Under the pieces are notes generated by a model. That model made no database searches. It was not told the origin of the DNA and saw only the letters and a list, made by a program, of their open reading frames with translations. The translations under genes and the position numbers were made by a program. From NCBI GenBank assembly GCA_009760885.1, contig CM019721.1:21073639-21137638 (forward strand): a stretch of DNA of 64,000 nt, written 5' to 3'. Of the stretch, positions 1 to 11,430 are shown in pieces (the stretch's first letter is position 1; each line of letters opens with the position of its first letter). This stretch comes from Achatina immaculata. Its lineage: Eukaryota > Mollusca > Gastropoda > Stylommatophora > Achatinidae.

Positions 1-1205
1 GGATTTCGAAAAGGAAGAAGCTGTCTCGACCAGATCTTTACTCTCAGAATAATACTTGAAGAACATATTGAAAAGGAGAAACCATTAATACTGAACTTCA
101 TAGATTTTAAAAAGGCATTTGACAGCATACACAGAGATTCATTATGGAGAATTTTATGTCTATATGGAATACCATCTAAAATTGTCAACATCATTAAGGA
201 CTTATACAATGGATATGGTTGTGCCGTCAAGACAGAAGAAGGGATGAGTGAATGGTTCCAGATTGAAACAGGCGTGAAACAAGGATGTATACTGTCTCCC
301 TTACTTTTTGGGATTACAATAGACTTCATAATGAAAAAATGCTGCACAGGTAACACAGGTATTGACTGGGTACATGGGACCCAACTAGAAGATCTTGATT
401 TTGCTGATGACATAACTCTTATCAGTAATAATGTGAATTCCATGCAAGAAAAAACAGATAGCCTGTCTTCACTGGCTAGCAAAATAGGACTTGAAATTAA
501 CAAGGACAAAACAAAAATAATGAAAATTCCCATCAATCAAAATGGAAAAATACACATAGAAGGGATAGATATTGAAGAAGTCAATCAATTTGCATACCTT
601 GGCAGCTACATAGACCAGGATGGTGACACTAGAAAGGAAGTTAGGATCAGAACTGCAAAAGCAGCATCAATCTTCAAGAATCTTGAGAACATATGGAATT
701 CAAAAGTTATAAGCACAAAAACCAAGTTAAGACTATTAATTCAAATGTAATATCCACCCTCATTTATGCATGCGAAAGCTGGAAAACAATAAAGAAATAG
801 AAAAGAAATTAGACTCTTTTGAAAACAAATGCCTAAGGAAAATACTCGGCATCAAGTGGAATGAATTCAAGAACAATGCAGAGATAAGACAGATGACTGA
901 ACAACAACCAGTCTCATGGATGATCAGGAAAAGAAGATGGACATATGTTGGTCACTTGATGAGAAGAAATGATCAGAGAATCCCAAAACAAGCTATCAAG
1001 TGGAACACAACAGGCCGAAGAAAAAGGGGCAGACCGCGTGAAACTCTGAAGAGGACATTATTAAAAGAGGCCAAGCTAACAGGCATAAAATCCTTTGATG
1101 AGGTTGAAAGACTCGCCGAAGACAGGAAAAATTGGCGAACTACTTTACGAGCCCTATGTGACGTCTAACGGCACGGGAAGGATATAAGGTATAAGATATA
1201 AGACT
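1..1205 (+). mobile_element. LINE family A, copy 1 (RTE-like reverse transcriptase, broken)
   Basis: This is a reverse transcriptase fragment of a non-LTR retroelement, cut at its 5' side by the window edge. It opens inside the RT domain (GFRKGRSCLDQIF). The first catalytic block FIDFKKAFD lies near nt 97-123, the QTG-like block ETGVKQGCILSP near 265-300, and an intact FADD box at 400-411. The frame breaks twice: compared with the copy at 33.6 kb, one base is missing near 738 and another near 788, so the C-terminal domain (GHLMRRN, RGRPRETLKR) is read in another frame at 770-1168. After the stop comes a short TATAAGA-type repeat, which serves as the family's 3' tail. The EN and C-terminal style is RTE-like by general resemblance; the clade is not proven. 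Confidence 0.85.
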
Positions 1206-1477
1206 ACAGATGAGTCGACATTTTGTGTTAAATGACATTTATTACTGCTGGGTCGAACTTGTGTGTTAGGTGTCAGTTATTACTGCTTGGTCGATCTTTT
1301 GTTTTAGGTACCCGTTATTACATCTGTGTCGACCTTTTGTGTTAGATGCTAATTATTAAAGCTGGTTCGACCTTTTGTGTTAGGTACCAGTTAATAAATC
1401 TTGGTCGACATTTTTTGTTAGGTATACGTTATTACAGCGAGTTCGATCTTTTGTGTTAGGTGCCAGTTATTACAGCT
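1206..1477. repeat. 38-bp minisatellite, block 1
   Basis: These are degenerate tandem copies of a 38-bp unit containing GTTAGGTGCCAGTTATTACA followed by a GGGTCGAC core. This block is part of a 1,240-bp tandem duplication with the next LINE copy. The same unit recurs at 2446-2990 and 5429-6484. Confidence 0.9.
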
Positions 1478-2445
1478 GAAGGGATGAGTGAATGGTTCCA
1501 GATTGAAACAGGCGTGAAACAAGGATGTATACTGTCTCCCTTACTTTTTGGGATTACAATAGACTTCATAATGAAAAAATGCTGCACAGGTAACACAGGT
1601 ATTGACTGGGTACATGGGACCCAACTAGAAGATCTTGATTTTGCTGATGACATAACTCTTATCAGTAATAATGTGAATTCCATGCAAGAAAAAACAGATA
1701 GCCTGTCTTCACTGGCTAGCAAAATAGGACTTGAAATTAACAAGGACAAAACAAAAATAATGAAAATTCCCATCAATCAAAATGGAAAAATACACATAGA
1801 AGGGATAGATATTGAAGAAGTCAATCAATTTGCATACCTTGGCAGCTACATAGACCAGGATGGTGACACTAGAAAGGAAGTTAGGATCAGAACTGCAAAA
1901 GCAGCATCAATCTTCAAGAATCTTGAGAACATATGGAATTCAAAAGTTATAAGCACAAAAACCAAGTTAAGACTATTAATTCAAATGTAATATCCACCCT
2001 CATTTATGCATGCGAAAGCTGGAAAACAATAAAGAAATAGAAAAGAAATTAGACTCTTTTGAAAACAAATGCCTAAGGAAAATACTCGGCATCAAGTGGA
2101 ATGAATTCAAGAACAATGCAGAGATAAGACAGATGACTGAACAACAACCAGTCTCATGGATGATCAGGAAAAGAAGATGGACATATGTTGGTCACTTGAT
2201 GAGAAGAAATGATCAGAGAATCCCAAAACAAGCTATCAAGTGGAACACAACAGGCCGAAGAAAAAGGGGCAGACCGCGTGAAACTCTGAAGAGGACATTA
2301 TTAAGAGAGGCCAAGCTAACAGGCATAAAATCCTTTGATGAGGTTGAAAGACTCGCCGAAGACAGGAAAAATTGGCGAACTACTTTACGAGCCCTATGTG
2401 ACGTTTAACGGCACGGGAAGGATATAAGGTATAAGATATAAGACT
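1478..2445 (+). mobile_element. LINE family A, copy 2 (duplicate of copy 1)
   Basis: This is an almost perfect repeat of 238-1205, shifted by 1,240 bp. It lacks the first RT catalytic block because the duplication begins inside the element. It carries the same two single-base deletions as copy 1, so the element was already dead when the segment duplicated. I found three differences: 1065/2305 A to G, 1165/2405 C to T, and 1238/2478 T to G. The FADD box is intact at 1640-1651. The fusion with array sequence upstream creates a false N-terminus. Confidence 0.88.
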
Positions 2446-2990
2446 ACAGATGAGTCGACATTTTGTGTTAAATGACAGTTATTACTGCTGGGTCGAACTT
2501 GTGTGTTAGGTGTCAGTTATTACTGCTTGGTCGATCTTTTGTTTTAGGTACCCGTTATTACATCTGTGTCGACCTTTTGTGTTAGATGCTAATTATTAAA
2601 GCTGGTTCGACCTTTTGTGTTAGGTACCAGTTAATAAATCTTGGTCGACATTTTTTGTTAGGTATACGTTATTACAGCGAGTTCGATCTTTTGTGTTAGG
2701 TGCCAGTTATTACAGCTGGGGCAGTCTTTTGTGTTAGGTACCAGTTATTACAGCTGGATCGACTTCTTGTGTAAGGTGCCAGTTATTACAACTGGGTCGA
2801 CTTCTTATGTTAGGTGCCAGTTATTACAACTGGTTCGACTTCTTATGTAAGTTGCCAGTTATTACAACTGGGTCGACTTCTTATGTAAGGTGCCAGTTAT
2901 TACAACTGGGTCGACTTCTTATGTAAGGTGCCAGTTATTACAACTGGGTCGACTTCTTATGTTAGGTGCCAGTTATTACAACTGGGTCGA
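2446..2990. repeat. 38-bp minisatellite, block 2
   Basis: This is a tandem array of the 38-bp unit. The last units (2760-2990) are the most regular, with a GTCGACTTCTTATG core every 38 bp. The first part duplicates 1206-1477. Confidence 0.92.
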
Positions 2991-3208
2991 CTAGAGGGTG
3001 TTGTTAACAAGTCTCTTGGACCCCCCCCCCCCACCGCCCACCCCCAAACTTCGCATCAGAAGATGGTGAACAATCGACTGCACGTTTTGTCTCTATGTGT
3101 GTCACAGTAACACGGCCGTTCTGTCCTTGTTTTAGTTTTGTCTTTTCCTGTTCTAATTTTATGTTCTAAATGTCACGTGTCTCCTCTCCCCTCACCTTCT
3201 CTCTATAG
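2991..3208. other. Non-repetitive block U1, copy 1, with poly-C tract
   Basis: This single-copy-looking sequence has a run of about 12 C near 3020 and ends in a long pyrimidine tract followed by ATAG at 3205-3208. On the plus strand that end looks like a strong splice acceptor, with a possible branch site (TCTAAT) about 55 bp upstream. An identical copy lies at 6482-6699. I do not recognise a gene in the block itself. Confidence 0.6.
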
Positions 3209-3322
3209 CTATATATTTGTTTAGCTGCCAGTGTATACTTAGATAATGACGGCGATGATGACGAAAAGAGGTTTCAAAGGCAACAGTTGAGGATGATAAG
3301 GACGAAAATGCAATAGTTGGGG
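3209..3322 (+). pseudogene. Decayed copy of candidate plus-strand exon
   Basis: This is the same sequence as 6700-6800 up to the first 30-bp repeat unit. The open frame would read LYICLAASVYLDNDGDDDEK and continue as RFQRQQLRMIRTK. Here, however, the first repeat unit has GAAAATGCAATAG where the other copy has GAAAAG followed by GT, so the donor-like GT is absent and the frame reaches a TAG. It is either a dead exon copy or not an exon at all. Confidence 0.25.
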
Positions 3323-3880
3323 ATGATAAGAACGAAAAGACAATGTTTGGGGATGATAAGGACGAAAAGGTAATAGTCAGAGATGATAAGGACGAAAATG
3401 CAATAGTTGGGGATGATAAGGACGAAAATGCAATAGTTGGGGATGATAAGAACGAAAAGACAATGTTTGGGGATGATAAGAACGAAAAGACAATGTTTGG
3501 GGATGATAAGGACGAAAATGCAATAGTTGGGGATGATAAGGACGAAAAGGTAATAGTTGGGGATGATAAGGACGAAAAGGTAATAGTCAGAGATGATAAG
3601 GACGAAAATGCAATAGTTGGGGATGATAAGAACGAAAAGACAATGTTTGGGGATGATAAGAACGAAAAGACAATGTTTGGGGATGATAAGGACGAAAAGG
3701 TAATAGTTGGGGATGATAAGGACGAAAAGGTAATAGTCAGAGATGATAAGGACGAAAAGGTAATAGTCAGAGATGATAAGGACGAAAATGCAATAGTTGG
3801 GGATGATAAGGACGAAAATGCAATAGTTGGGGATGATAAGAACGAAAAGGCAATTACTGGGAATAAGGACAACTCAAGGT
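3283..3880. repeat. 30-bp minisatellite, block 1 (about 19-20 units)
   Basis: The unit is 30 bp and contains GGGGATGATAAGGACGAAAA, ending GGTAATAGTT, CAATGTTT or TGCAATAGTT. Because 30 is divisible by 3, the array is open on both strands: plus reads a 10-residue acidic repeat (GDDKDEKVIV) over 179 aa, and minus reads a Ser-rich repeat over 226 aa. The plus reading does not continue in frame into the exon-like sequence upstream, where it meets TGA TGA. I treat both long frames as by-products. Many units contain the donor-like string AAAAG-GTAATA. Confidence 0.92.
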
Positions 3881-3945
3881 AATGACTGACTGATTGATTG
3901 ATGTACCTTTATTTCAAAAAGATTAAGAACAATATAAGAATAATA

Positions 3946-5428
3946 TGAGCAACACTTATATCTAACAGTTGCCAATATGAAAAACACTTATATCTAACAG
4001 GTGATAATATGAACAGCACTTATATCTAATAGTTGATAATATGAAAAACACTTATATCTAACTGTTTACTATATGAGCAACACTTATATCTAACAGTTGA
4101 TAATATGAACAGCACTTATATCTAACAGGTGATAATATGAACAGCACTTATATCTAACAGGTGATAATATGAACAACACTTATATCTAACAGATGATAAT
4201 ATGAGCAACACTTATATCTAACAGGTGATAATATGAACAGCACTTATATCTAACAGTTGGCAATATGTATAACACTTATATCTAATAGTTGATAATATGA
4301 ACAGCACTTATATCTAACTGTTTACTATATGAGCAACACTTATATCTAACTGTTTACTATATGAGCAACACTTATATCTAACTGTTTACTATATGAGCAA
4401 CACTTATATCTAATAGTTGATAATAGGGCAACACATATCTAACAGTTGGCAATATGTATAACACTTATATCTAATAGTTGATAATAGGGCAACACATATC
4501 TAACAGTTGATAATATGAACAACACTTATATTTAACAGTTTTTAATATGAACAACACTTATATCTAACAGTTGATAATATGAAAAACACTTATATCTAAC
4601 AGTTTATAATATGAGCAACACTTATATCTAACAGTTGATAATATGAGCACACTTATATCTAACAGGTGATAATATGAACAACACTTATATCTAACAGTTG
4701 ATAATATGAACAACACTTATATCTAATAGTTGATAATAGGGCAACACATATCTAACAGTTGATAATATGAACAACACTTATATCTAACAGTTTATAATAT
4801 GAGCAACACTTATATCTAACAGTTGGCAATATGTATAACACTTATATCTAACTGTTTACTATATGAGCAACACTTATATCTAATAGTTGATAATAGGGCA
4901 ACACATATCTAACAGTTGGCAATATGTATAACACTTATATCTAACAGTTGGCAATATGTATAACACTTATATCTAACTGTTTACTATATGAGCAACACTT
5001 ATATCTAACAGTTGGCAATATGTATAACACTTATATCTAATAGTTGATAATATGAGCAACACTTATATCTAACTGTTTACTATATGAGCAACACTTATAT
5101 CTAACAGGTGATAATATGAACAACACTTATATCTAACAGTTGGCAATATGTATAACACTTATATCTAACAGGTGATAATATGAACAGCACTTATATCTAA
5201 TAGTTGATAATATGAACAACACTTATATTTAACAGTTTTTAATATGAACAACACTTATATCTAACAGTTGGCAATATGTATAACACTTATATCTAACAGT
5301 TGGCAATATGTATAACACTTATATCTAACAGGTGATAATATGAACAACACTTATATCTAATAGTTGATAATATGAACAGCACTTATATCTAACAGTTGGC
5401 AATATGTATAACACTTATATCTAACAGT
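3946..5428. repeat. 32-bp minisatellite, block 1 (about 46 units)
   Basis: The unit is 32 bp with core AGCAACACTTATATCTAACA followed by GTTGATAATATG. Variants include TTTACTATATG and TGGCAATATGTAT. On the plus strand each unit carries an acceptor-like CTTATATCTAACAG. The array ends at 5428, where it fuses to the 38-bp array through the shared bases AGTTA. The 65 bp before it (3881-3945) is non-repetitive. Confidence 0.93.
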
Positions 5429-6481
5429 TAATAAATCTTGGTCGACATTTTTTGTTAGGTATACGTTATTACAGCGAGTTCGATCTTTTGTGTTAGGTGC
5501 CAGTTATTACAGCTGGGGCAGTCTTTTGTGTTAGGTACCAGTTATTACAGCTGGATCGACATTTTGTGTTAGGTACCAGTTATTACAACTCGGTCGATCT
5601 TTTGTGTTAGGTGCCAGTTATTACATTAGTGTCGACCTATTGTGTTTGGTGCCAGCTATTTCATTTGGGTCGACCTTTTGTGTTAGGTAAACGTTATTAC
5701 AGCTGGGTCGACCTTTTGTGTTAGGTGCCACTTATTACAGCTGTGTCGATCTTTTCTGTTGGGAGCCAGTTATTACAACTGGGTCGACATCTTGTGTTAG
5801 GTGTCTTAGGTACCAGTTACTGCAGCTGGGTCGACCTCATGTGTTAATTACCAGTTATTAAAGCTGGGCCTAATTTTTTTTGTTAGGTACCAGTTATTAC
5901 AGCTGGGTCGACCTTTTGTGTTAGGTAGAAGTTATTATAGCTCGGTCGACCTTTTGTGTTAGGTAGAAGTTATTACAGCTGGGTCAACTTCTTATGTTAG
6001 GTGCCAGTTATTACAACTGAGTCGACTTCTTGTGTTAGGTGTCAGTTATTACAACTGGGTCGACTTCTTGTGTTAGGTGCCAGTTATTACAACTGAGTCG
6101 ACTTATTGTGTTAGGTGCCAGTTATTACAACTGAGTCGACTTCTTGTGTTAGGTGCCAGTTATTACAACTGAGTCGACTTCTTGTGTTAGGTGCCAGTTA
6201 TTACAACTGAGTCGACTTTTTGTGTAAGGTGCCAGTTATTACAACTGGGTCGACTTCTTGTGTAAGGTGCCAGTTATTACAACTGGGTCGACTTCTTATG
6301 TTAGGTGCCAGTTATTACAACTGGTTCGACTTCTTATGTAAGTTGCCAGTTATTACAACTGGGTCGACTTCTTATGTAAGGTGCCAGTTATTACAACTGG
6401 GTCGACTTCTTATGTAAGGTGCCAGTTATTACAACTGGGTCGACTTCTTATGTTAGGTGCCAGTTATTACAACTGGGTCGA
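5429..6481. repeat. 38-bp minisatellite, block 3 (about 28 units)
   Basis: This is the third block of the 38-bp unit. Its start matches 2632 onward and its end matches 2990, but it is about 694 bp longer than the corresponding part of block 2. The array has therefore changed copy number since the 3.5-kb segment duplicated. Confidence 0.93.
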
Positions 6482-6699
6482 CTAGAGGGTGTTGTTAACA
6501 AGTCTCTTGGACCCCCCCCCCCCACCGCCCACCCCCAAACTTCGCATCAGAAGATGGTGAACAATCGACTGCACGTTTTGTCTCTATGTGTGTCACAGTA
6601 ACACGGCCGTTCTGTCCTTGTTTTAGTTTTGTCTTTTCCTGTTCTAATTTTATGTTCTAAATGTCACGTGTCTCCTCTCCCCTCACCTTCTCTCTATAG
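6482..6699. other. Non-repetitive block U1, copy 2
   Basis: This matches 2991-3208 with an offset of 3,491 bp. It contains the poly-C tract and the long pyrimidine tract CTCCTCTCCCCTCACC before ATAG, an acceptor-like end on the plus strand. Confidence 0.6.
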
Positions 6700-6800
6700 C
6701 TATATATTTGTTTAGCTGCCAGTGTATACTTAGATAATGACGGCGATGATGACGAAAAGAGGTTTCAAAGGCAACAGTTGAGGATGATAAGGATGAAAAG
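6700..6800 (+). CDS. Candidate exon of an unrecognised plus-strand gene
   Basis: This is a 101-bp open stretch between a strong acceptor (long pyrimidine tract then ATAG, ending 6699) and a donor-like AAAAG-GTAATA at 6796-6806. It reads LYICLAASVYLDNDGDDDEK then RFQRQQLRMIRMK, phase 0 at the start and phase 2 at the end, acidic and then basic. The following 30-bp array appears to be built from the exon's end, because each unit repeats GATGATAAGGA plus GAAAAG-GTAATAG. I found no partner exon: the first single-copy sequence after the arrays (near 7960) does not continue in frame. No family is recognised. It could be non-coding. Confidence 0.3.
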
Positions 6801-7072
6801 GTAATAGTTGGGGATGATAAGGACGAAAAGGTAATAGTTTGGGATGATAAGGACGAAAATGCAATAGTTGGGGATGATAAGGACGAAAAGGTAATAGTCA
6901 GAGATGATAAGGACGAAAAGGTAATAGTTGGGGATGATAAGGACGAAAAGGTAATAGTTGGGGATGATAAGGACGAAAAGGTAATAGTTTGGGATGATAA
7001 GGACGAAAAGAGAATGTTTGGGGATGATAAGGACGAAAAGGCAATTACTGGGAATAAGGACAACTCAAGGTA
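6776..7072. repeat. 30-bp minisatellite, block 2 (about 9-10 units)
   Basis: This has the same unit as 3283-3880, but about half as many copies in an otherwise matching duplicated segment. A donor-like GTAATAG is retained in most units. A 126-aa minus-strand frame is a by-product. Confidence 0.9.
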
Positions 7073-7129
7073 ATGACTGACTGATTGATTGATGTACCTT
7101 TATTTCAAAAAGATTAAGAACAATATAAG

Positions 7130-7965
7130 AATAATATGAGCAAAACTTATATCTAACAGTTGCCAATATGAAAAACACTTATATCTAATAGTTGATAATA
7201 TGAGCAACACTTATATCTAACAGATGATAATATGAGCAACACTTATATCTAATAGTTGATAATATGAGCAACACTTATATCTAATAGTTGATAATATGAG
7301 CAACACTTATATCTAATAGTTGATAATATGAGCAACACTTATATCTAACAGTTGATAATATGTATAACACTTATATCTAACAGTTGATAATATGAGCAGC
7401 ACTTATATCTAACAGTTGAAAATATGAGCAACACTTATATCTAACTGTTTACTATATGAGCAACACTTATATCTAACAGTTTATAATATGAGCAACACTT
7501 ATATCTAACAGTTGATAATATGAGCAACACTTATATCTAACTGTTTACTATATGAGCAACACTTATATCTAACTGTTTACTATATGAGCAACACTTATAT
7601 CTAACATTTGATAATATGAGCAACACTTATATCTAACAGTTTATAATATGAGCAACACTTATATCTAACAGTTGATAATATGAACAACACTTATATCTAA
7701 CTGTTTACTATATGAACAACACTTATATCTAACTGTTTACTATATGAACAACACTTATATCTAACTGTTTACTATATGAACAACACTTATATCTAACTGT
7801 TTACTATATGAACAACACTTATATCTAACTGTTTACTATATGAACAACACTTATATCTAACTGTTTACTATATGAACAACACTTATATCTAACAGTTGAC
7901 AATATGAGCAACACTTATATCTAACTGCTGACAAAATGAACAAAACTTATATCTAACACTGTCAA
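7130..7965. repeat. 32-bp minisatellite, block 2 (about 26 units)
   Basis: This has the same 32-bp unit as 3946-5428. Its end (7680-7900) is a homogenised run of the CTGTTTACTATATGAACAAC variant, which points to recent local amplification. The short stretch 7966-8040 after it is non-repetitive and carries no gene I recognise. Confidence 0.92.
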
Positions 7966-8040
7966 TAGAGACAAAGAACTAGTTTATGTGACATGACATT
8001 TGTGATCACTTAAGACAGGAAGCAACACATACAGAGTAAT

Positions 8041-8267
8041 GAGGCAGCCTAGCAACACAGTCTAGCAACAGTGAGACAGTCTAGCAACAATGAGACACAC
8101 TAGCAAGAGACATTCTAGCAACACATACACAACAATGAGACACTCTAGCAAGAAACATTCTAGCAACACATACACAACAATGAGACACTCTAGCAAGAGA
8201 CATTCTAGAAACACATACACAACAATGAGACACTCTAGCAAGAAACATTCTAGCAACACATACGTAA
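8041..8267. repeat. 45-bp minisatellite, block 1
   Basis: The unit is 45 bp, with AATGAGACACTCTAGCAAGA, then AACATTCTAGC and AACACATACACAAC. It encodes a 15-residue repeat in one frame (TMRHSSKKHSSNTYT), which is open only because 45 is divisible by 3. The same unit recurs at 15490-15780. Confidence 0.9.
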
Positions 8268-9590
8268 CAATGAGGTCAGCTGTTAACACATATAGAACAA
8301 AGAGGCAGAGTAGCAGAACATATAGAACAATGAGCCAAAGTAGCAGAACATACAGAACAATGAGGCAAGGTAATAGAACATACTAAAGAGAGAAGCAGAA
8401 ATAAAATCACTGATGAAGAGTTTAGTAGAACTGTCACAAGGAAGATAATGTTAGTGACTTGTGACAAATAAGGAGAGTCTAGTGACTTATGACAAGAAAT
8501 GAGAGACCACTGACATGTAACTAGAAATAAGAGACAATAATGTGACAAGAAATAAGAGACCAGTGATATGTAACAGACAGACCAATGACTTGTAAGAAGA
8601 TAGAAGAGATTCTTGACCTGTGGGAAAAAAGTGACATCTTGTTTCAAAATGTGACAAAACAGATGGATTATTGACATACAATAAAAAGGGTGAGATTATG
8701 AATTGTTTTGACAAGATAGGAGACTTTAGTCATTTATTGTGACATGACTTATGTCAAGGTTAATGATTTGTGACAAGGTTAATAATTTGTGACAAGGTTT
8801 GTGACTTGTGACAAGATTGGTGAGAATTTTGACTTTTGACAAGACCAGAGACTTTATTCACTTTTGACAAGACAGAAGAAAATGGTGTCTAGCACTATCT
8901 TGTTTTGACAAGAGCAGAGAAACTGTTGTCTGAAGAACAATAAATATAATTTAAAAATGAACATAGTCAATAGAGGAAAATTTGCTGGCAAAAGATGAAG
9001 GAGAAATATTGCTTTCTGACAAACATATGTAACGCAGCAACCATCATGTTAATAAACCAGGAACTGAGTATCTACTAGTTTATGTTGCTGTGTGTGTATG
9101 TAATATGTACCTATAATAAACATATACTATAGAAGCCAGTTTATAACAAAATAAAATCTGAAAGACTGCTTGGATCAATAACAGGAACTTGATCAAGTTC
9201 TGAGGCTGTCACTCTGTTACTGATAAATTTCCTTTTGTTAATTTTTCACTTTATTCATTCTAACATATCTCTGTTATATTTATTTATTCTTATATATCTT
9301 CTCTTATATTTATTTATCACTATATATATATATAAGTGAAGAACGTGAACACAAAGGCCTTACTTTGAACATCAAAAAGACAGAGACTATGGTTATATCT
9401 AAGAAACAGAATCCACCAACATGCAGTATTAAATTAAACGGAACCATTCTAAAGCAGGTGTAGAAATTCAAATACCTTGGAGCAGTAATAACTTCAGATG
9501 GGAAATGCAGAACAGAAATTAGGAACAGAATAGGCCAAGCAAAGACTGCATTTCAGAGAATGAGAAACATATTAACCAACACATCCTTAT
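8268..9590. repeat. 1,323-bp tandem duplication, unit 1
   Basis: This unit is repeated at once by 9591-10913 with a constant offset of 1,323 bp. Inside it are a 30-bp GAACATA...CAATGAG repeat (8290-8385), degenerate repeats rich in GTGACAAG (about 8420-8930), AT-rich sequence with no recognised gene (8930-9240), a TATTTATT array (9240-9335), and a LINE family B fragment (9336-9590). The break sits at CAATGA, shared by both sides. Predicted proteins in this stretch are shadows. Confidence 0.9.
9336..9590 (+). mobile_element. LINE family B fragment, copy 1
   Basis: This is a short piece of the RT thumb and C-terminal region. It corresponds to LNIKKTETMVISKKQNP through FKYLGAVITSDGKCRTEIRN in the copy at 30.8 kb. 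An in-frame TAG replaces the Gln of KQVQKFKYLG. It ends abruptly at the duplication break. Confidence 0.85.
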
Positions 9591-10913
9591 CAATGAGGTC
9601 AGCTGTTAACACATATAGAACAAAGAGGCAGAGTAGCAGAACATATAGAACAATGAGCCAAAGTAGCAGAACATACAGAACAATGAGGCAAGGTAATAGA
9701 ACATACTAAAGAGAGAAGCAGAAATAAAATCACTGATGAAGAGTTTAGTAGAACTGTCACAAGGAAGATAATGTTAGTGACTTGTGACAAATAAGGAGAG
9801 TCTAGTGACTTATGACAAGAAATGAGAGACCACTGACATGTAACTAGAAATAAGAGACAATAATGTGACAAGAAATAAGAGACCAGTGATATGTAACAGA
9901 CAGACCAATGACTTGTAAGAAGATAGAAGAGATTCTTGACCTGTGGGAAAAAAGTGACATCTTGTTTCAAAATGTGACAAAACAGATGGATTATTGACAT
10001 ACAATAAAAAGGGTGAGATTATGAATTGTTTTGACAAGATAGGAGACTTTAGTCATTTATTGTGACATGACTTATGTCAAGGTTAATGATTTGTGACAAG
10101 GTTAATAATTTGTGACAAGGTTTGTGACTTGTGACAAGATTGGTGAGAATTTTGACTTTTGACAAGACCAGAGACTTTATTCACTTTTGACAAGACAGAA
10201 GAAAATGGTGTCTAGCACTATCTTGTTTTGACAAGAGCAGAGAAACTGTTGTCTGAAGAACAATAAATATAATTTAAAAATGAACATAGTCAATAGAGGA
10301 AAATTTGCTGGCAAAAGATGAAGGAGAAATATTGCTTTCTGACAAACATATGTAACGCAGCAACCATCATGTTAATAAACCAGGAACTGAGTATCTACTA
10401 GTTTATGTTGCTGTGTGTGTATGTAATATGTACCTATAATAAACATATACTATAGAAGCCAGTTTATAACAAAATAAAATCTGAAAGACTGCTTGGATCA
10501 ATAACAGGAACTTGATCAAGTTCTGAGGCTGTCACTCTGTTACTGATAAATTTCCTTTTGTTAATTTTTCACTTTATTCATTCTAACATATCTCTGTTAT
10601 ATTTATTTATTCTTATATATCTTCTCTTATATTTATTTATCACTATATATATATATAAGTGAAGAACGTGAACACAAAGGCCTTACTTTGAACATCAAAA
10701 AGACAGAGACTATGGTTATATCTAAGAAACAGAATCCACCAACATGCAGTATTAAATTAAACGGAACCATTCTAAAGCAGGTGTAGAAATTCAAATACCT
10801 TGGAGCAGTAATAACTTCAGATGGGAAATGCAGAACAGAAATTAGGAACAGAATAGGCCAAGCAAAGACTGCATTTCAGAGAATGAGAAACATATTAACC
10901 AACACATCCTTAT
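9591..10913. repeat. 1,323-bp tandem duplication, unit 2
   Basis: This near-exact repeat of 8268-9590 joins the remainder of LINE family B at 10914. It carries the same TAG inside the RT fragment. Its content is as described for unit 1. Confidence 0.9.
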
Positions 10914-11382
10914 CAATGAATGTTAGAAAACGAGTCCTAAAATGCTATATTGAACCTATCTTGTTATATGGAAGTGAATCATGGACAATAAGCAAGTTTG
11001 CACAAAAATCATTGGAAGCAGCAGAAATGTGGTTTATTAGAAGAATGTTGCGAATCCCCTGGACAGCAAAAATAACTAATGAAGAATGTATGAGAAGAGC
11101 TGGAGAGACAAAAAACCTTGTCAAAAAGATAAGATAGAGACAATGTACTTTCATAGGACATGCAATGAGAAGAGGAGGCATTGAAAATATTATAACAACA
11201 GGGAAAAACAGAAGGAAGAAGATGAAGAGGAAGACCAAGAGAAATGATACTGGACAGTCTGATGGAATGGTGTGAGAGGAGGTCACCAACTGAGCTGATG
11301 GCCTGCATGAAGGATCGGATACTCTGGAGAAGCATAATAGCCAACGCCAGTCGGCATGGCACACGATGATGATGATGATATA
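10659..11382 (+). mobile_element. LINE family B, 3' half with (GAT)n tail
   Basis: This covers RT thumb to C-terminus: YLGAVITSDGKC, then MRNILTNTSLSMNVRKRVLK, GSESWTISK and RRMLRIPWTAK. It is broken by a TAG near 10783, a TAG near 11136 (after KKIR) and a frameshift near 11205. It ends at RHGT and a GATGATGATGATGATA tail before the AT-rich array resumes. The 5' part is absent, either through 5' truncation or through the duplication. Confidence 0.88.
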
Positions 11383-11430
11383 TATATATCTTCTTTTATA
11401 TTTATTTATCAATATATATCTTTTCTAATA
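11383..11430. repeat. AT-rich array remnant
   Basis: A few copies of the TATTTATTTATC...ATATATCTTCT unit also occur at 9240-9335, 10563-10658, 13386-13685 and 14637-15160. The LINE copies here look like insertions into one ancestral array. Confidence 0.75.

Noticed and set aside
3192..3882. Long open frames on both strands (226 and 179 residues) in the 30-bp array
   Set aside because: The unit length is divisible by 3, so openness on both strands follows automatically. The plus frame meets TGA TGA upstream and does not connect to the exon-like sequence.
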